DNA of 64,000 nt from NCBI GenBank assembly GCA_021397845.1, contig CM038045.1, forward strand, positions 201,452,631-201,516,630, in the 5' to 3' direction. Positions 35,777 through 47,052 of this stretch are shown here, one piece after another. The notes under the pieces are model-generated. The model was not told the origin of the DNA and made no database searches. It was given only the letters and a program-made list of their open reading frames with translations. This stretch comes from Areca catechu. Its lineage: Eukaryota; Streptophyta; Magnoliopsida; Arecales; Arecaceae. Each line of letters opens with the position of its first letter. The stretch's first letter is position 1. The position numbers and the translations under genes were made by a program.

Positions 35777-36552
35777 TGTTATACCTTACCGGCCCACCGC
35801 TAGACTGGACCGGCCCCTCTTTGCGATCCGACCGAGCCGCTCTTTTAAAGCTTCGACGGACACATCCCAGTCAAAGTTCAGCTCACCGTAGTAGAGGTCC
35901 GAACGACCCACTCCTGCTGGGACCCGGCGCACTGCTCTCCTTCAAAAGTCCGAACCACAGGGGCAGAGGTCCGAACGATCCGTTCCTGCTAAAGTCTGGA
36001 CGGGCACTTTCCTTCGGACGGCCGACTGACCCTCCCAGTCGGCATCCGGCCCACTCTCGCTGAGGTTTGGACGGGCACCTCTCTTCGGATGACCGACTGG
36101 CATTTCCAGTCGGCGTCCGACCAACTCACTTCAGGACCCAGAGAATTCCAGAAACCTCTTTCTGTTACAACGGAATCTTGCCACATCAGCGGTACTGTTC
36201 CACTACTCCCACGATGCTGCCCCATCCGGGCACCACGTGGCCACTTTCCAGATTCTCCTAGGGACAGATTGGTCTTTATCGGCTTCTCCCCCTAACGGAT
36301 TTTGGACTGTTCCGCATCTATATAAGGTACCTGGGGGATCCCGTTTTGAGCTAAGTACACTCTCCTCTCTCCCTATGCTACATTCTCTTCGATTCCTTCA
36401 TTCTGTTGCTCTCAAGCTCCTGCTAACTTAAGCATCGGAGTGTCCCCCGCCGGAGCACCATCGGTACTTGGGGGACTTTGTTGCAGGTCGACCGGGAGAA
36501 GAGCGCTCCAGCATAGCCGATCGAGCCCAGCCCAGGAGAAGACGCAGCAACA
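35777..36552 (+). mobile_element. 3' LTR of Tat-type element (776 bp)
   Basis: It aligns end to end with 26186-26962 with scattered substitutions. The TATA box is at 36319-36325. It ends GCAGCAACA and is followed by the TSD TCGAT. Confidence 0.93.
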
Positions 36553-37838
36553 TCGATTATCATAAATTTAGATGTAAACTCTTTAGCTATACTTATTTAG
36601 AGTGAAGAAGACAAATATACCATGATGTCAATCTCCAGTAGTATAATCTTTAGCTAAGTAGCTGACATGTGATTGATTTGTGTCAAGACAAAAGCCACTT
36701 TTATAAATCATGACTTTATATGAGTTTTCCCCCTAATGATTTGAGGAAGTGCCTTCATAATCATACTTACCAGCTTTAACTGAATGAAAAATGAAGATAT
36801 GTTCTTGGAGAAAGCCGGATAGCTTGGTCAAGGTAATGTTTATCAAAATTTTAAACTGGGATCTTTCTTTAGAAGATGATAGTAACATAGGGACGTAATT
36901 TGCTAAAGTCAAGCCCTTCGTCAGCATCTAGCATTCAGCTCAAAATTTGGCTCGATAAGAGATTGCTTGATTAGAAATTCAGCTGAGCTAGAGCTAGGCC
37001 CCGCTTAATTGAGCTTGTCTTGATGATGCTTGAAATCCAAATAATAATTAATTATTAGTCTAACAATTATTTATAGAAAAGGAATAATGTAATCAACATA
37101 ACGTAGACTACAATTCTATTTAAGAAATAGAGTAGATTGTATTTTAGTTATAAGATGAAGATATGGTAGTGGAACTAGCTTAAAGTATATGAAAACTTAA
37201 GAACCTTGGGCTTTAACCAAATCTCTTAAAAGAGATCTTTGTAAATGGCTCAAACTTCTTCAATTGGATGGCTTAGGCTTGTCTCATTTATAGAATGAGC
37301 CAAGCTGGAGCTGTTTAAGTTAAATTATAATTCTAGAAAGTCAAAAGAAAAGCAACAGCATTTAATGCTAGATTATATGGAAATCTAAGAATTACTTTAT
37401 GGCTATCTTTTATAGAAATGTTTCGAGAAAGCTAAGAGGTGAAACTGGTGGAGGTGAAGTCTTCGGTTGTGCATTCTATCTTTAGATCGAGGGGACCATG
37501 CATTAGTTGGGATGGCCATTATGAGCCTACACTAAAACCTGCCTTCTACATCCCTTAAAGGTGCTGGGATTGGATTGGCATAATTGAGCTTACCTTGTTT
37601 ATATCCCTATTCAGCTGACTCCTTTTCTTGGGTGAGGACACGCAGAGGAAGTGGAACTTCTGAGAGTAGATGACATGAAATACCTTTTTTAGGTTTTCAA
37701 TAATTGTACAAGTTTAGATTAAAAAATTCATATTTGTTTTTAAGCTTTAATAGCCTTGGAATGTAAAGGCAACTCGTGTGCAGCTTATCTATTTAGATTT
37801 GAATTGTACCAAGGGATGAAGAGTTATATGGTGCATAT

Positions 37839-38148
37839 TAAGGTCCGGCATATTGATTTGTATTGACCGTGCTGTATGGTACCGATAAGGTACTGATATG
37901 GTACTAAGGTTAGGTTTGTTATATGAGTTGAACTGGTCTGAACTGAGTGGAACTGCATCGTGTTGCCTAATACCGCTTGAAATTGGGGTGCATACCATAT
38001 TGTGCTGACTTGTATTGTCTTGTTTTGGTTGGTACTGTGATTAAAAGGGAGGGAAAAAAGGGGTTGGAAGCTATCTTGGTATAGGGCATACTGTACTGCC
38101 TGTACCATGCTGAACCAATTGTGTCCAGTACTAAGATTGCGGACCTTG
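37839..38148. mobile_element. hAT-type MITE (310 bp)
   Basis: Ends TAAGGTCCGGCAT and, inverted, CAAGGTCCGCAAT. The 8-bp target duplication is GTGCATAT (37831-37838) / GTGCATGT (38149-38156), 7 of 8 matching. The subterminal DNA is rich in GGTAC and GTACC motifs, as in the hAT at 51764-56639. Its open frames are fortuitous. Confidence 0.8.
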
Positions 38149-39064
38149 GTGCATGTATTAAAATAATGAGGCTGTTTGAATGAAATATTTGGAACTTTAA
38201 GGATGATTACCAATGTGTTGATACAAACTGTATTTTTTGATGATTAAGGGATCTTGATAGTTTAAACATGACATGAATTCCAAACATGAACACTATTGGA
38301 TTTTTAGAATGAGTAAGTTGTTTGTAACATCATGCACTAATGCATGAAACACACATTTAGATGTGCATAGATTAAGTGAAGCGATGGTAACCAACTGATA
38401 TAATCAAAAGCTTAACCTGACAGGGAAGAGGTGAATAATGTATGTTAGGCTCAACAATCTCTTATGTGTGGCTTGGACCAAGCACATGGAGGGATAACTG
38501 ACTCAAGACTAATCAAAATCAGATCAATAGATAACTGAGGATAATTGAATAAATTACTAGACTGGACGGAATTTGAACTCTATGAACTCTAGTATACTAG
38601 AGCTATGATACTATGTTAAATATCGATTTAATCTAAAATTGTAACCTGATGTGGAAAGGGTCAATAATGTATACCAGGCTTAAATTATCAAACATCGAGT
38701 TTTTATTAATAACTAAACTGCTTATTATTTTATCATTGTATGTCCTTTGCGAATCTTGTTGTAGAAAAATGAAGCTTTTACATATCACTGCATGTATGTT
38801 GCACCCCCCCCCCCACCCTTAAAAAAAAAAAGAAAATGAAAAGGAAAAAAAAAAAAAAAAAAAACTTATGATAATCTTATGCCAGCATGCTGTCTGCTGG
38901 TTTCATCTGGCTTGGAAATAACTATTTTCATTCTTTTTGGGTGGAATCAGGTTAATTAGATGTTCTAAGGTCCTAGAATTTCTTTCCCATGGATCTGTCT
39001 TGATGTCATTGACCTTTTTCTTGTTGTTTCTGTCTGTGTCTAACAGATTTTCTAGAGCATCAAA

Positions 39065-42000
39065 ATGATGTCGAGTTCATCTGAGATGTTGGAAAAGAAT
39101 TGTGAAAATTCTGAGCTGCATACACGGGAGGACAGTGAATATGCAAGGCTGGTTGCGCCAAATGAGTTGAGAACAGCTGACATTAATTCTCAACAGGCAC
39201 TCGAGAAATCAAACTCTAAATCCTTCATCTGGTGGATGAAGCTTTTATCTTGTTGCTTGCTTTTGATGCTACTTGCTTTCATATTCGTGAAATGGGGAGT
39301 TCCATTTGCTTTTGAAAAGGTAGTTCCAGTATTAGCCAATGCCTTACTTTTGTTGTACCTATAAAATGTGAAAGCAAGTTGCTTATGCGGCCTTCTATTC
39401 TTATAAGAAGTTCGGTAGTTGGTCTTTAACAGTAAATCTCATATCCAACTTTGATGAGTGCATTTGCATGAATTTTTACCTGATTTGAAGCAAACATTTA
39501 CAAATTTTTTGAGCTAGAGTGCGAGTGTATAGCTCTTTGATCCTGAATCTAAATCAGGCAACTGACAACTACCAGTTTGGATGTGATTGGTTGTTTAGTG
39601 AGATGCAACAGTCCATGGAAGCTCCGAGCTTCTAATAGTTGGTGGACCCTGCCAAGTTAAAGATCTAATCAGGTTATTGAAGAGGATTCTTGTTGAAGAG
39701 TGGCAATAGCACAAGCGATTTGGTAAACATTTCAGGTGTTCTGTTGAGAGATGACCATGGAGGTCATTCTGGACCTCATGGGCAGAATCAGCATACATGA
39801 GTACATAACACTACTGTTGGTATCTGTGTAGACTGAATCTAGAAGCCAAGAGAAAATCATTTGATTGCAACTTTCCCAGTGTGAGAACATTTGACTGTTA
39901 GATTGAAGTTTGGCTAGGGGATTCAAAAAGAAAAAACAACCGTATTGCTTTGTGGCCATGAGTACCATTTGCATGGCTCAAAACCAGGCAACTTAGTTGT
40001 CATTAGTATATTTGAGAAACTGGAAGATTCCCAAGGCTATTTGAATGGTGGAGTGAGAATGGGGATACATCTGAATTCATACCTTTGATAATCATGTGGA
40101 AAAGAAGTTACTCAAGCAGCAGATTTGGGGTTATTAGATGGTGTTGTTGCCATGAAGGATGAGAAAGATGCAGAATTCTGGAGGACTAAAGAGAGGAGAA
40201 TAGTCAGGATTGGCTCCTACCCCATAATCGAATGTTGAATGTGGTATGTATTTCATTGAGAGGTTTGATTTTAACAATAAGAGAAGAGAATAAAGAAAAT
40301 AAAATACAACCGGCAATACCTTGATCATGAGAATTGCAGGTAATGGATGGTTTACACACTTAAAATGATTAGAAGAGATAGATAGTCGTGTTACTAGATA
40401 ATCGAATCTTCTGGCTGGTCTCTCCATGTTTATCAAGTTTTTTCAAATTCAAGAGATGGCCATGGCATGTTTTGTGAGCATCCAGTACATGTAGATGCAG
40501 ATGTGCTATGTGCAAAATCACTGCTGGTTATTTCTTTGATGCTCATTTCTCCGTGAAATACCCTGCTTTATGCTTTAAATAGGGCATTGGTCTTGTTTAT
40601 GTCTGTGTACTTTCAATTTGCCTGGGTGCAGAGCTGGTAATTTTTTTTAATTCCCCTTTTTCAGGGTAGCGCTTCCAGCTGGTTATGATATGGTATATAC
40701 TCTAATACGTAAAACAATATGGAAAGCCTGTGCAATTATGTGATTTCAGGATGTACTGTTGCATGAATATTAGAAATTCAGTACACATAGAAATATATCA
40801 GTATTTCCTTCTTGCAACCTGTTTTTTGCATCATCATCACCATTTTGCTTGTTCAATCATCTCATTCAGCAAGGTATTGAAATTTATCTGGCCTTTTCTG
40901 TTTTTTAGGAAGAAAAAAGTAATGTTAATGTTATTTTTCAATGTTAATCTCATTTTAGTATTATTATCTTGATCTTTCATGTACTAGTTCACTTGAATAA
41001 TTTTGTAGGTTCTCCTGCCAATTATGCAATGGGAAGCAACTGCCTTTGGTCGGCCTGTTCTTGCCGTTGTGCTCATTGCCTCCCTAGCTTTCTTTCCAGT
41101 TGTTTTTATCCCTTCTGGACCCTCCATGTGGCTGGCAGGAATGATTTTTGGGTATGGTCTCGGTTTTGTGATAATCATGGTAGGGACTACAATTGGCATG
41201 GTATTGCCCTATTTGATTGGCTTATTTTTGCGTGAACGTATACATGTAAGTCCTCTCAGTTCCATATGCCTAGCTTCTTTCTAGCATCAAGGATGTCTCT
41301 CAATGAAGTTCTATATTTCTGTTTCCTTGGATTAATAGTCATGGCTGAAGAGATGGCCTCAGCAGACAGCTGTTCTTAGGTTGGCTGGAGAGGGGACCTG
41401 GTTCCAACAGTTTCGAGTGGTCGCACTGTTCAGAATTTCACCGTTTCCTTACACGATCTTCAATTATGCTATAGTGGTGACAAATATGAAATTTGGACCT
41501 TATTTAGTTGGTTCAATTGCTGGAATGATTCCAGAAGCTTTTATCTACATCTATAGGTCAGTAAGTTATGCATAATTGGTAATATGATATATGTTTCCAA
41601 AAATAGCATTTGAAGCAAAAAAAAAAAAAAAATGCACAAGGTTTATTGAATTTCTTGTTTTTTGATCAAAGGGCAAAGCCAACATATAACTAGAATAAGC
41701 CTCTCTCTAGGAAACTGCTGCACTCATGTCTTCCAACCGCATTGATACTGCTCAATTACCTTGTTTCACTTTTTTGCATGTCTAGTTTCTTACCTTAGCA
41801 ACATGGACCTCAATATTGAAGTGAGACCACCCATAGGCTCAATTGTTTTCCCTCATATTTTACGCCATAACATGTTTTAAAATAATAATATGTTGTATGA
41901 TATGCATTAAATAACTTAAACATCAGAACGGGCTAACGTGCGTCTGTGGGCATGTTTACTCACCAGGCCAGGCTTTTGGTGGATTTTGAGTTTTTTCATC

Positions 42001-42349
42001 TTACCAAGGAAAATTATAATATTTCTTATCAGCTTTATTTTCTCTTTTCTAAACTCTCTTCCTTTTTATGTGCTGGTGCAGCGGACGGCTGATACGGACT
42101 TTGGCAGACATGCAATATGGCAATTATTCCATGACACCTCTGGAGATAGTCTACAATATCATATCCTTTGTCATAGCCATTGTTATAACAATTGCTTTCA
42201 CTGTATATGCAAGGCGAGCTCTAAATGATCTCAAAAGGGCTGAAGGCTTTGGCGGTACAAATGCCGACCAAGGTGGTGCTTCGGTAGAACTCGAAAAGCT
42301 TCCACAGGAAAGACCAAGGATATACTCTTTCTCGAGTGATAATGTATGA
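39065..42349 (+). CDS. TVP38/TMEM64 (SNARE-associated Golgi, VTT/DedA-like) membrane protein, 325 aa
   Basis: Coding exons are 39065-39319, 41009-41245, 41339-41556 and 42082-42349 (255+237+218+268 nt = 325 codons plus stop). All junctions are GT-AG and in phase. The ATG follows the acceptor by 18 bases. A polar N-terminus of about 50 residues precedes a first membrane segment (LLSCCLLLMLLAFIFVKWGV). Next is the VTT/SNARE_assoc core: PVLAVVLIASLAFFPVVFIP, PSMWLAGMIFGYG, GEGTWFQQFRVVALFRISPF and PYLVGSIAGMIPEAFIYIYS. A last membrane segment (NIISFVIAIVITIAFTVYA) and a soluble tail of about 40 residues (ending IYSFSSDNV) follow. Homologues sit in Golgi/ER-type membranes and VTT proteins include lipid scramblases; the precise substrate here is unknown. 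No frame damage is visible. Confidence 0.93.
39320..41008 (+). other. Intron between coding exons 1 and 2
   Basis: Donor GTAGTTCC, acceptor TTTTGTAG. 1.7 kb of unique AT-rich DNA; no element or gene recognised. Confidence 0.85.
41557..42081 (+). other. Intron between coding exons 3 and 4
   Basis: Donor GTCAGTAAG, acceptor GGTGCAG. It includes an A-run at about 41619-41632. The split codon AG|C joins IYIY-S-GRLIRT. Confidence 0.88.
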
Positions 42350-42660
42350 GAGAATTTGTTTTTTTAAAAAAAAAAGAAAAGAGAAAGGACATGTTAAAAC
42401 GGTGATATGTGATGTCTGATTCAAGCCATATATTTCTTACACAAAAGAAGCCTCTGCATGTATAGAAGAAAAATATTTATAAAAGCCAGCGGCAATCATC
42501 AGTGGAAGGTAGGAATGGATGGCGAGCAATGACAGAATTTCGATCGATTGTGTTGTATAGCATCCATGTCTTGTATATCTAGTTTTCATGGAGAGAAGAT
42601 TAAACATTTGCTAATTAGCTTGATGAAATTGTTGTTTGTATTAAATGAATTTAACTTTGC
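42350..42660 (+). other. Probable 3'UTR of the TVP38-like gene
   Basis: AT-rich sequence after the stop, with AATAAA-like variants (TTAAATGAA, GATAAATGA) near 42640-42670. The exact polyadenylation site is not determinable. Confidence 0.4.
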
Positions 42661-43659
42661 TGATAAATGAATCCACCTTGTGTGAACTTGGCGGTCCTTG
42701 GTGGAAGTTCTGACTTCTGATTTTGAGCCTTTGGTTGTTCACCCCCAAGAATATGGGCCAGGAAGTTTATTCCCTTCCTCGCTCTCAAAAAAAAACAAAA
42801 ACAGAAGAAGAAGAAGAAGTGCTTTCAGTACAGGCGGTATTGAGCTTGTATTCACTGTATTGATTTATTGAAAATGGCTATGGATTTAGCTTTCGTTAAG
42901 ATCATGTGCAAGCACAGGCTATTTTACGTACGGTGAGTCGGCTCTGGTCTCGAACGTATTACTGCTTTAAGAACGCATAGACAAGCCTTAGCTGCCAAAC
43001 ATTGTGGATTTCGACACCGGTTCATGCGGGTTGTTTAAACCCTGTACCTTTGCCTATCTTGCCCCGTTCCTAGCAGATGAAGTGAGACCCAAGTATATAG
43101 CATAGAACACTGGATCCTGTCTCGTTCATCTCCAAGACAAACAGCCCCCACATCCATTCGCCACGAGAAGCATCACAAACAGACGAATCAGGTTACCTTC
43201 TTGATGTCAGCAACAAATCATTAATCTCTTTTTGTTTGTAAATCAAAGCAATTAATCATTAGAAAAAAACAATCAATAATTTCATATTGCATGTACAAAA
43301 TACTTGGCGAGGGAGGATGAAGCGGCTGGTGATTTTGGATGGAAACTTAAGGGTGAGAATGTAGTGGATGACCAATGTTTTTTATAAGACATTCCGAATT
43401 CATCACGAAGCATAGCACGGTGAACGGTCCTTCCTAGCATGTCTACTCTACCATGCAAGGTGTTTCATTGTCAAAGCATTACAAATTGTAGAAGAAAAAG
43501 AAGGGCGATCGAGCAGTTACATCTCCAAGGCCTGGAAAACATCAACACAAAAATGGCACCACATTCAATATATTTGGCATCATGTACAAAACTGACTGCG
43601 CATAATACTGAAGATTCTGCAAGCACATGTTGATTCCACCAAGAAACTGAAGTTATCTG
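42661..43659. other. Intergenic DNA, possibly with 3'UTR of a minus-strand gene
   Basis: No convincing frame is seen. The right part (43300-43659) could be the minus-strand 3'UTR of the exons at 43660-44016. Confidence 0.4.
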
Positions 43660-44016
43660 TCACTTCTGATGGGTAACATTCCTGGCCTGGTCTGGCAATG
43701 CACTTGATCTTACATTGATGATTCGCTGACGTTCCTGCAAGGGAAGATTCTGGTCAAGCAAGCCCCCACATGATTTAACTCAGGAAAGGAGAAAGGCTTA
43801 AGTACTGGAAAGTAATATGTGCTTTCTGAGCAATTTGAAATTACACCAGGCAATATGATCATCCAACAGCTGTATACATCGGAATAAACTCCAAAGCACA
43901 CAGCTTGAGAATTGATGTGACTGTGCACAACTAGCCGCGTTAGTGGCACCCGTCGGTGATGAATGAGACATTGCATGTTTCACATTGGACCACCTTGGCA
44001 CGCAAAAGGGCCGCGT
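43660..44016 (-). CDS. Possible last two exons of an unidentified minus-strand gene
   Basis: On the minus strand, acceptor CTACTATCAG precedes a 23-nt exon (44016-43994). Then an intron of 259 bp (donor GTGGTC, acceptor CCCTTGCAG) leads to a 75-nt exon (43734-43660). The joined frame reads ..AALLRAK-ERQRIINVRSSA and ends NVTHQK-stop. It is short, charged and helix-like, with no family recognised. A competing splice using GTGAAAC gives a different, longer tail, so the structure is uncertain. Upstream exons were not found. Confidence 0.3.
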
Positions 44017-44982
44017 CTGATAGTAGTTGGAATAGATTTTTCCTTGTCATCCAAATACTCATTGGAGTATTAAGAACATAGGCCAAAGGTTCAATAGCAA
44101 GTATTTTGATCCAAACTGAACATCAAGAGATCCCTACATGGAAAGACCAAGGAACATAAAAAAGGTCTCTCTCTCTCTCCCCCTCCCCACACACACACAC
44201 ACACATGCATATATGCTTCAATATTCTGATTTCAACCTCACAAATCACAATGTCTCTGGTTGTATAAGGAGCTGCAGCTTAAATGCAATTGGCAATTGTA
44301 GAGACTTGTACTGTTTACACCAAAAATTTAAAAAATAAGATTTCAACTAATTATGATAAAAGATAGGTGGCACACAACGACAAATACTCAGCCTGATTCT
44401 TCATCTGATAGTACATGACATGTGGAAAATCTTGATTTACCACTTGTCATCCATGTAAGGAGCCATGTAAGAGGATACCATCATCTCCCAGGGGTAATTT
44501 TTGAAGAACTTAACCATCAACAGGGAGGGAACATATGAAAGAGCAACTGCAAGGTGGCAGTTATTCATGGAAGAAGCCACCAATAACTACTGTTCAAAAG
44601 TAGCTTGTTGCTGGAAATAATTACTTTCTCCCACATAAAAGATGAAAAAGAGATAATTTGGGAAGCTCTTTCTTCAATTATAACCACAATACATGTGGCT
44701 TGTTGCTGGGAATAATTACTTTCTCCCACATAAAAGATGAAAAAGAGATAATTTGGGAAGCTCTTTCTTCAATTATAACCACAATACATGTGGTTATGTA
44801 TCAAGGCTCACTTACCATGTATCTTAGGCATGGAATGTAATGTCAATCCTTTTCTCTAGAGCAAAGGTTCAATCTACTATAGAAGTTTCTTTGTATTTCC
44901 AATCATTTTGTATACTGTTTTTTCAATCATTGTATCTCTCTTGTAATGGATGAATCCTAATGTGTAACCCTAGTTATGTACG
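44017..44982. other. Unassigned DNA with microsatellites
   Basis: Contains (CT)n/(CA)n at about 44166-44204 and the 95-bp duplication listed separately. No gene is recognised. Confidence 0.5.
44603..44793. repeat. 95-bp tandem duplication
   Basis: Two adjacent, nearly identical copies (44603-44697 and 44698-44793) begin GCTTGTTGCTGG and contain CTCCCACATAAAAGATGAAA. Non-coding. Confidence 0.9.
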
Positions 44983-44990
44983 ACAATGAT

Positions 44991-45461
44991 CAAGGTTACA
45001 ATAAAACTGTCCTGGTATCCCCATGGAATGGGACACTCTATTGTCCCGACCTGTCCAGGCAGCGGTCTCGGCATACATCCTGATAGATATTCTTCGTATC
45101 TCTTCCTTTTTTCTTTTATTTCTTTCTTTTTTCCTTCATTTCTTTCTTTTCTTCTACCTTTTTTATTTTTATATTCTTTTTCTTTCATTTTCTTAGCCCT
45201 TCCTTTCTTTTTTCCTTTTTTCTTATTCTCTCATTTCTTTCTTCCTTCTTTCCTTTTTTTTCTTCTCCCTTCTTTTTTTTTTCATTTTTTTCTTCTTTCC
45301 TTTCACTTTTTTCTTTATTCATTTTCTATTCTTTCATCTTTTTTCTTCTCTCCCTACATAGATGGGTTTCGAAGTCCCAATCCCATCGCGGTCCCATTTT
45401 CTCATAAGAACGAGATGCGACGGATATCCTGTCCCCTGTCCTACCAAGACATAAAACCTTG
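44991..45461. mobile_element. hAT-type MITE (471 bp)
   Basis: Perfect 8-bp target duplication ACAATGAT (44983-44990, 45462-45469). The ends are CAAGGTTACAATAAAAC and, inverted, CAAGGTTTTATGTC. Subterminal GGGAC/GTCCC motifs occur on both sides. The centre is a polypyrimidine tract of about 270 bp (45085-45355). It has no transposase. The 158-codon open frame through it is a low-complexity artefact. Confidence 0.85.
45085..45355. repeat. Polypyrimidine (T/C) tract
   Basis: Strongly strand-asymmetric TTTCTTTCCTT-type sequence inside the MITE. The purine strand is on minus. Confidence 0.9.
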
Positions 45462-45469
45462 ACAATGAT

Positions 45470-46425
45470 GATTACTATTGATGGATGATGATTACTACTA
45501 TGAGGATGAAATAATCATTGTGAAGCATTAAAGGATTTCAAGTTCCTAAAATGACTTAATTATCTATAATTTAATGGGAGAAAAAGGAACACAAAATCAT
45601 GCATTTTTAAAAGAACTACCTCAATAAATCATACTATTGCTGAGCAACTTCTAGATCGCAAGCAAATATTAAGCCTTTGATGTTGAGGCAAAGAAAATAA
45701 TGGACAAAAGGTTTGACCACTCCCTAGGAAACCTTTTAAAGGAATTTCTGGCTAGGAAACCTTTTATTCAAAGTTATTGCCAAAAATATTCATCTATGTT
45801 GACTTACGACTTTTGTCTTAACAAAAATATACATTTTCACTGAGTCACAAGGGCAAAATTCACAATGATCCCTTCTCCCTCTTCTCCATGAATAAATCCC
45901 ATGTTGGTGGGTGCTCTTTTAAGCAACATTTTTTATCCAAATAACTCCCATTTTGTAATCAGTTCCTACAAAAACTTGGGAGATGAGACTTGGCCTCTTG
46001 CATGGCTCCTTGTATGGATGACAAGTGGCAAAACATGATTTCTCCAAATGTCATGCACTAATAAATAACCAAGCAGGTTAAACATTGGTCAACATAAAGT
46101 CATTGACCATTTATTATAGTTGGTGGTTCTCTACTTTTATTGTTCAGTGTAGACAAGCCCCAAACAAAAACTTGATTGATCTCTTTTTCTTTCCTTTTTT
46201 AAATTGCACATCATATCTTGTAGCATTTTTTGGAATTGTATTTCCATTTCATTGACTTGAAATTTGAGCCCTGGACATTAATATACGTCCTTGCATGAAG
46301 TCTGGTCCTTTTCGTTCTCCCTTATACACCTAGTTCAAGCTTTTCTTTACCTTAATGTTTCAAATCCTTCCTACAAGTGGTCCCCAGGGCTCCATGGCAA
46401 CCCTATCTTTCACAAAGTAAGCTCG
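45470..46425. other. Intergenic or intronic DNA
   Basis: AT-rich; no gene, element end or RNA gene recognised. Confidence 0.4.
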
Positions 46426-47052
46426 ACAATTCATCATCATAGAACATACCTGGTTCTGGTTGTACTATTTCCTCAAAAGTTAGAGGATTATCCTTCCCAT
46501 AAAAATGGCCCCAAAACCTACAATAATGCTGGCAGATCAATGCATGTCTTAGAGTGAATTACTATAGCTGGACATGATTAGGTAATAGTTGAGCAAGAGC
46601 TGAGTTTTGAACTGTATCTTTCTTCTTGCTCAACTGTACCTTTGATAATTTGAAGAGTATTCTCTAGATTGGTCAAAAACTAGTTCAATAATGAGTATTT
46701 TTTTTTATTAATATTATTTGCAGTGTAATGCTTAAAATTAACAATTCATCATCGTTGAACATACCTGGTTCTGGTTGTACTATTTCCTCAAAAGTTAGAG
46801 GATTATCCTTCCCATAAAAATGGCCCCAAAACCTACAATAATGCTGGCAGATCAATGCATGTCTTAGAGTGAATTACTATAGCTGGACATGATTAGGTAA
46901 TAGTTGAGCAAGAGCTGAGTTTTGAACTGTATCTTTCTTCTTGCTCAACTGTACCTTTGATAATTTGAGTATTCTCTAGATTGGTCAAAAACTAGTTCAG
47001 TAATGAGTATTTTTTTTTTATTAATATTATTTGTAGTGTAATGCTTAAAACT
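46426..47052. repeat. 315-bp tandem duplication
   Basis: Copies 46426-46740 and 46741-47052 start ACAATTCATCATC and share CCTGGTTCTGGTTGTAC and CTAGATTGGTCAAAAACTAG. Only a few substitutions and small indels distinguish them, so the event is recent. No coding function is seen. Confidence 0.92.

Larger units (their letters stand above)
26186..36552 (+). mobile_element. Tat-type Ty3/gypsy retrotransposon, near-complete
   Basis: The target duplication TCGAT (26181-26185 and 36553-36557) flanks TG..CA LTRs of 777 and 776 bp. The primer site starts four bases after the 5' LTR and a polypurine tract precedes the 3' LTR. Sense frames encode gag, protease, RT, RNase H with an extra RNase H-like domain, and integrase, in the gypsy order. 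An antisense accessory gene sits between pol and the 3' LTR. The dual RNase H, the antisense gene and the long 3' non-pol region are hallmarks of the Tat/Retand group (family knowledge). Premature stops and at least two frameshifts make this copy non-autonomous. LTR differences are a few percent by eye, so insertion is not very recent. Confidence 0.93.
23963..39046 (+). other. Large first intron (~15 kb) of the TVP38-like gene
   Basis: Inferred donor GTATTG (23963) and acceptor CTAACAG (39046). The intron holds AT-rich unique DNA (24.0-26.18 kb, 36.56-37.83 kb, 38.16-39.04 kb), a complete Tat-type gypsy element and an hAT MITE. It also has a 27-bp direct repeat TATCACCGATTATACTTTCC.. (24667-24693, 24733-24759), and C- and A-runs at 38804-38864. 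No other gene is seen in the unique parts. Confidence 0.5.

Noticed and set aside
44986..45462. 158-codon Phe/Ser/Leu-rich ORF
   Set aside because: It is the translation of the polypyrimidine tract inside a MITE whose ends and TSD account for the interval.
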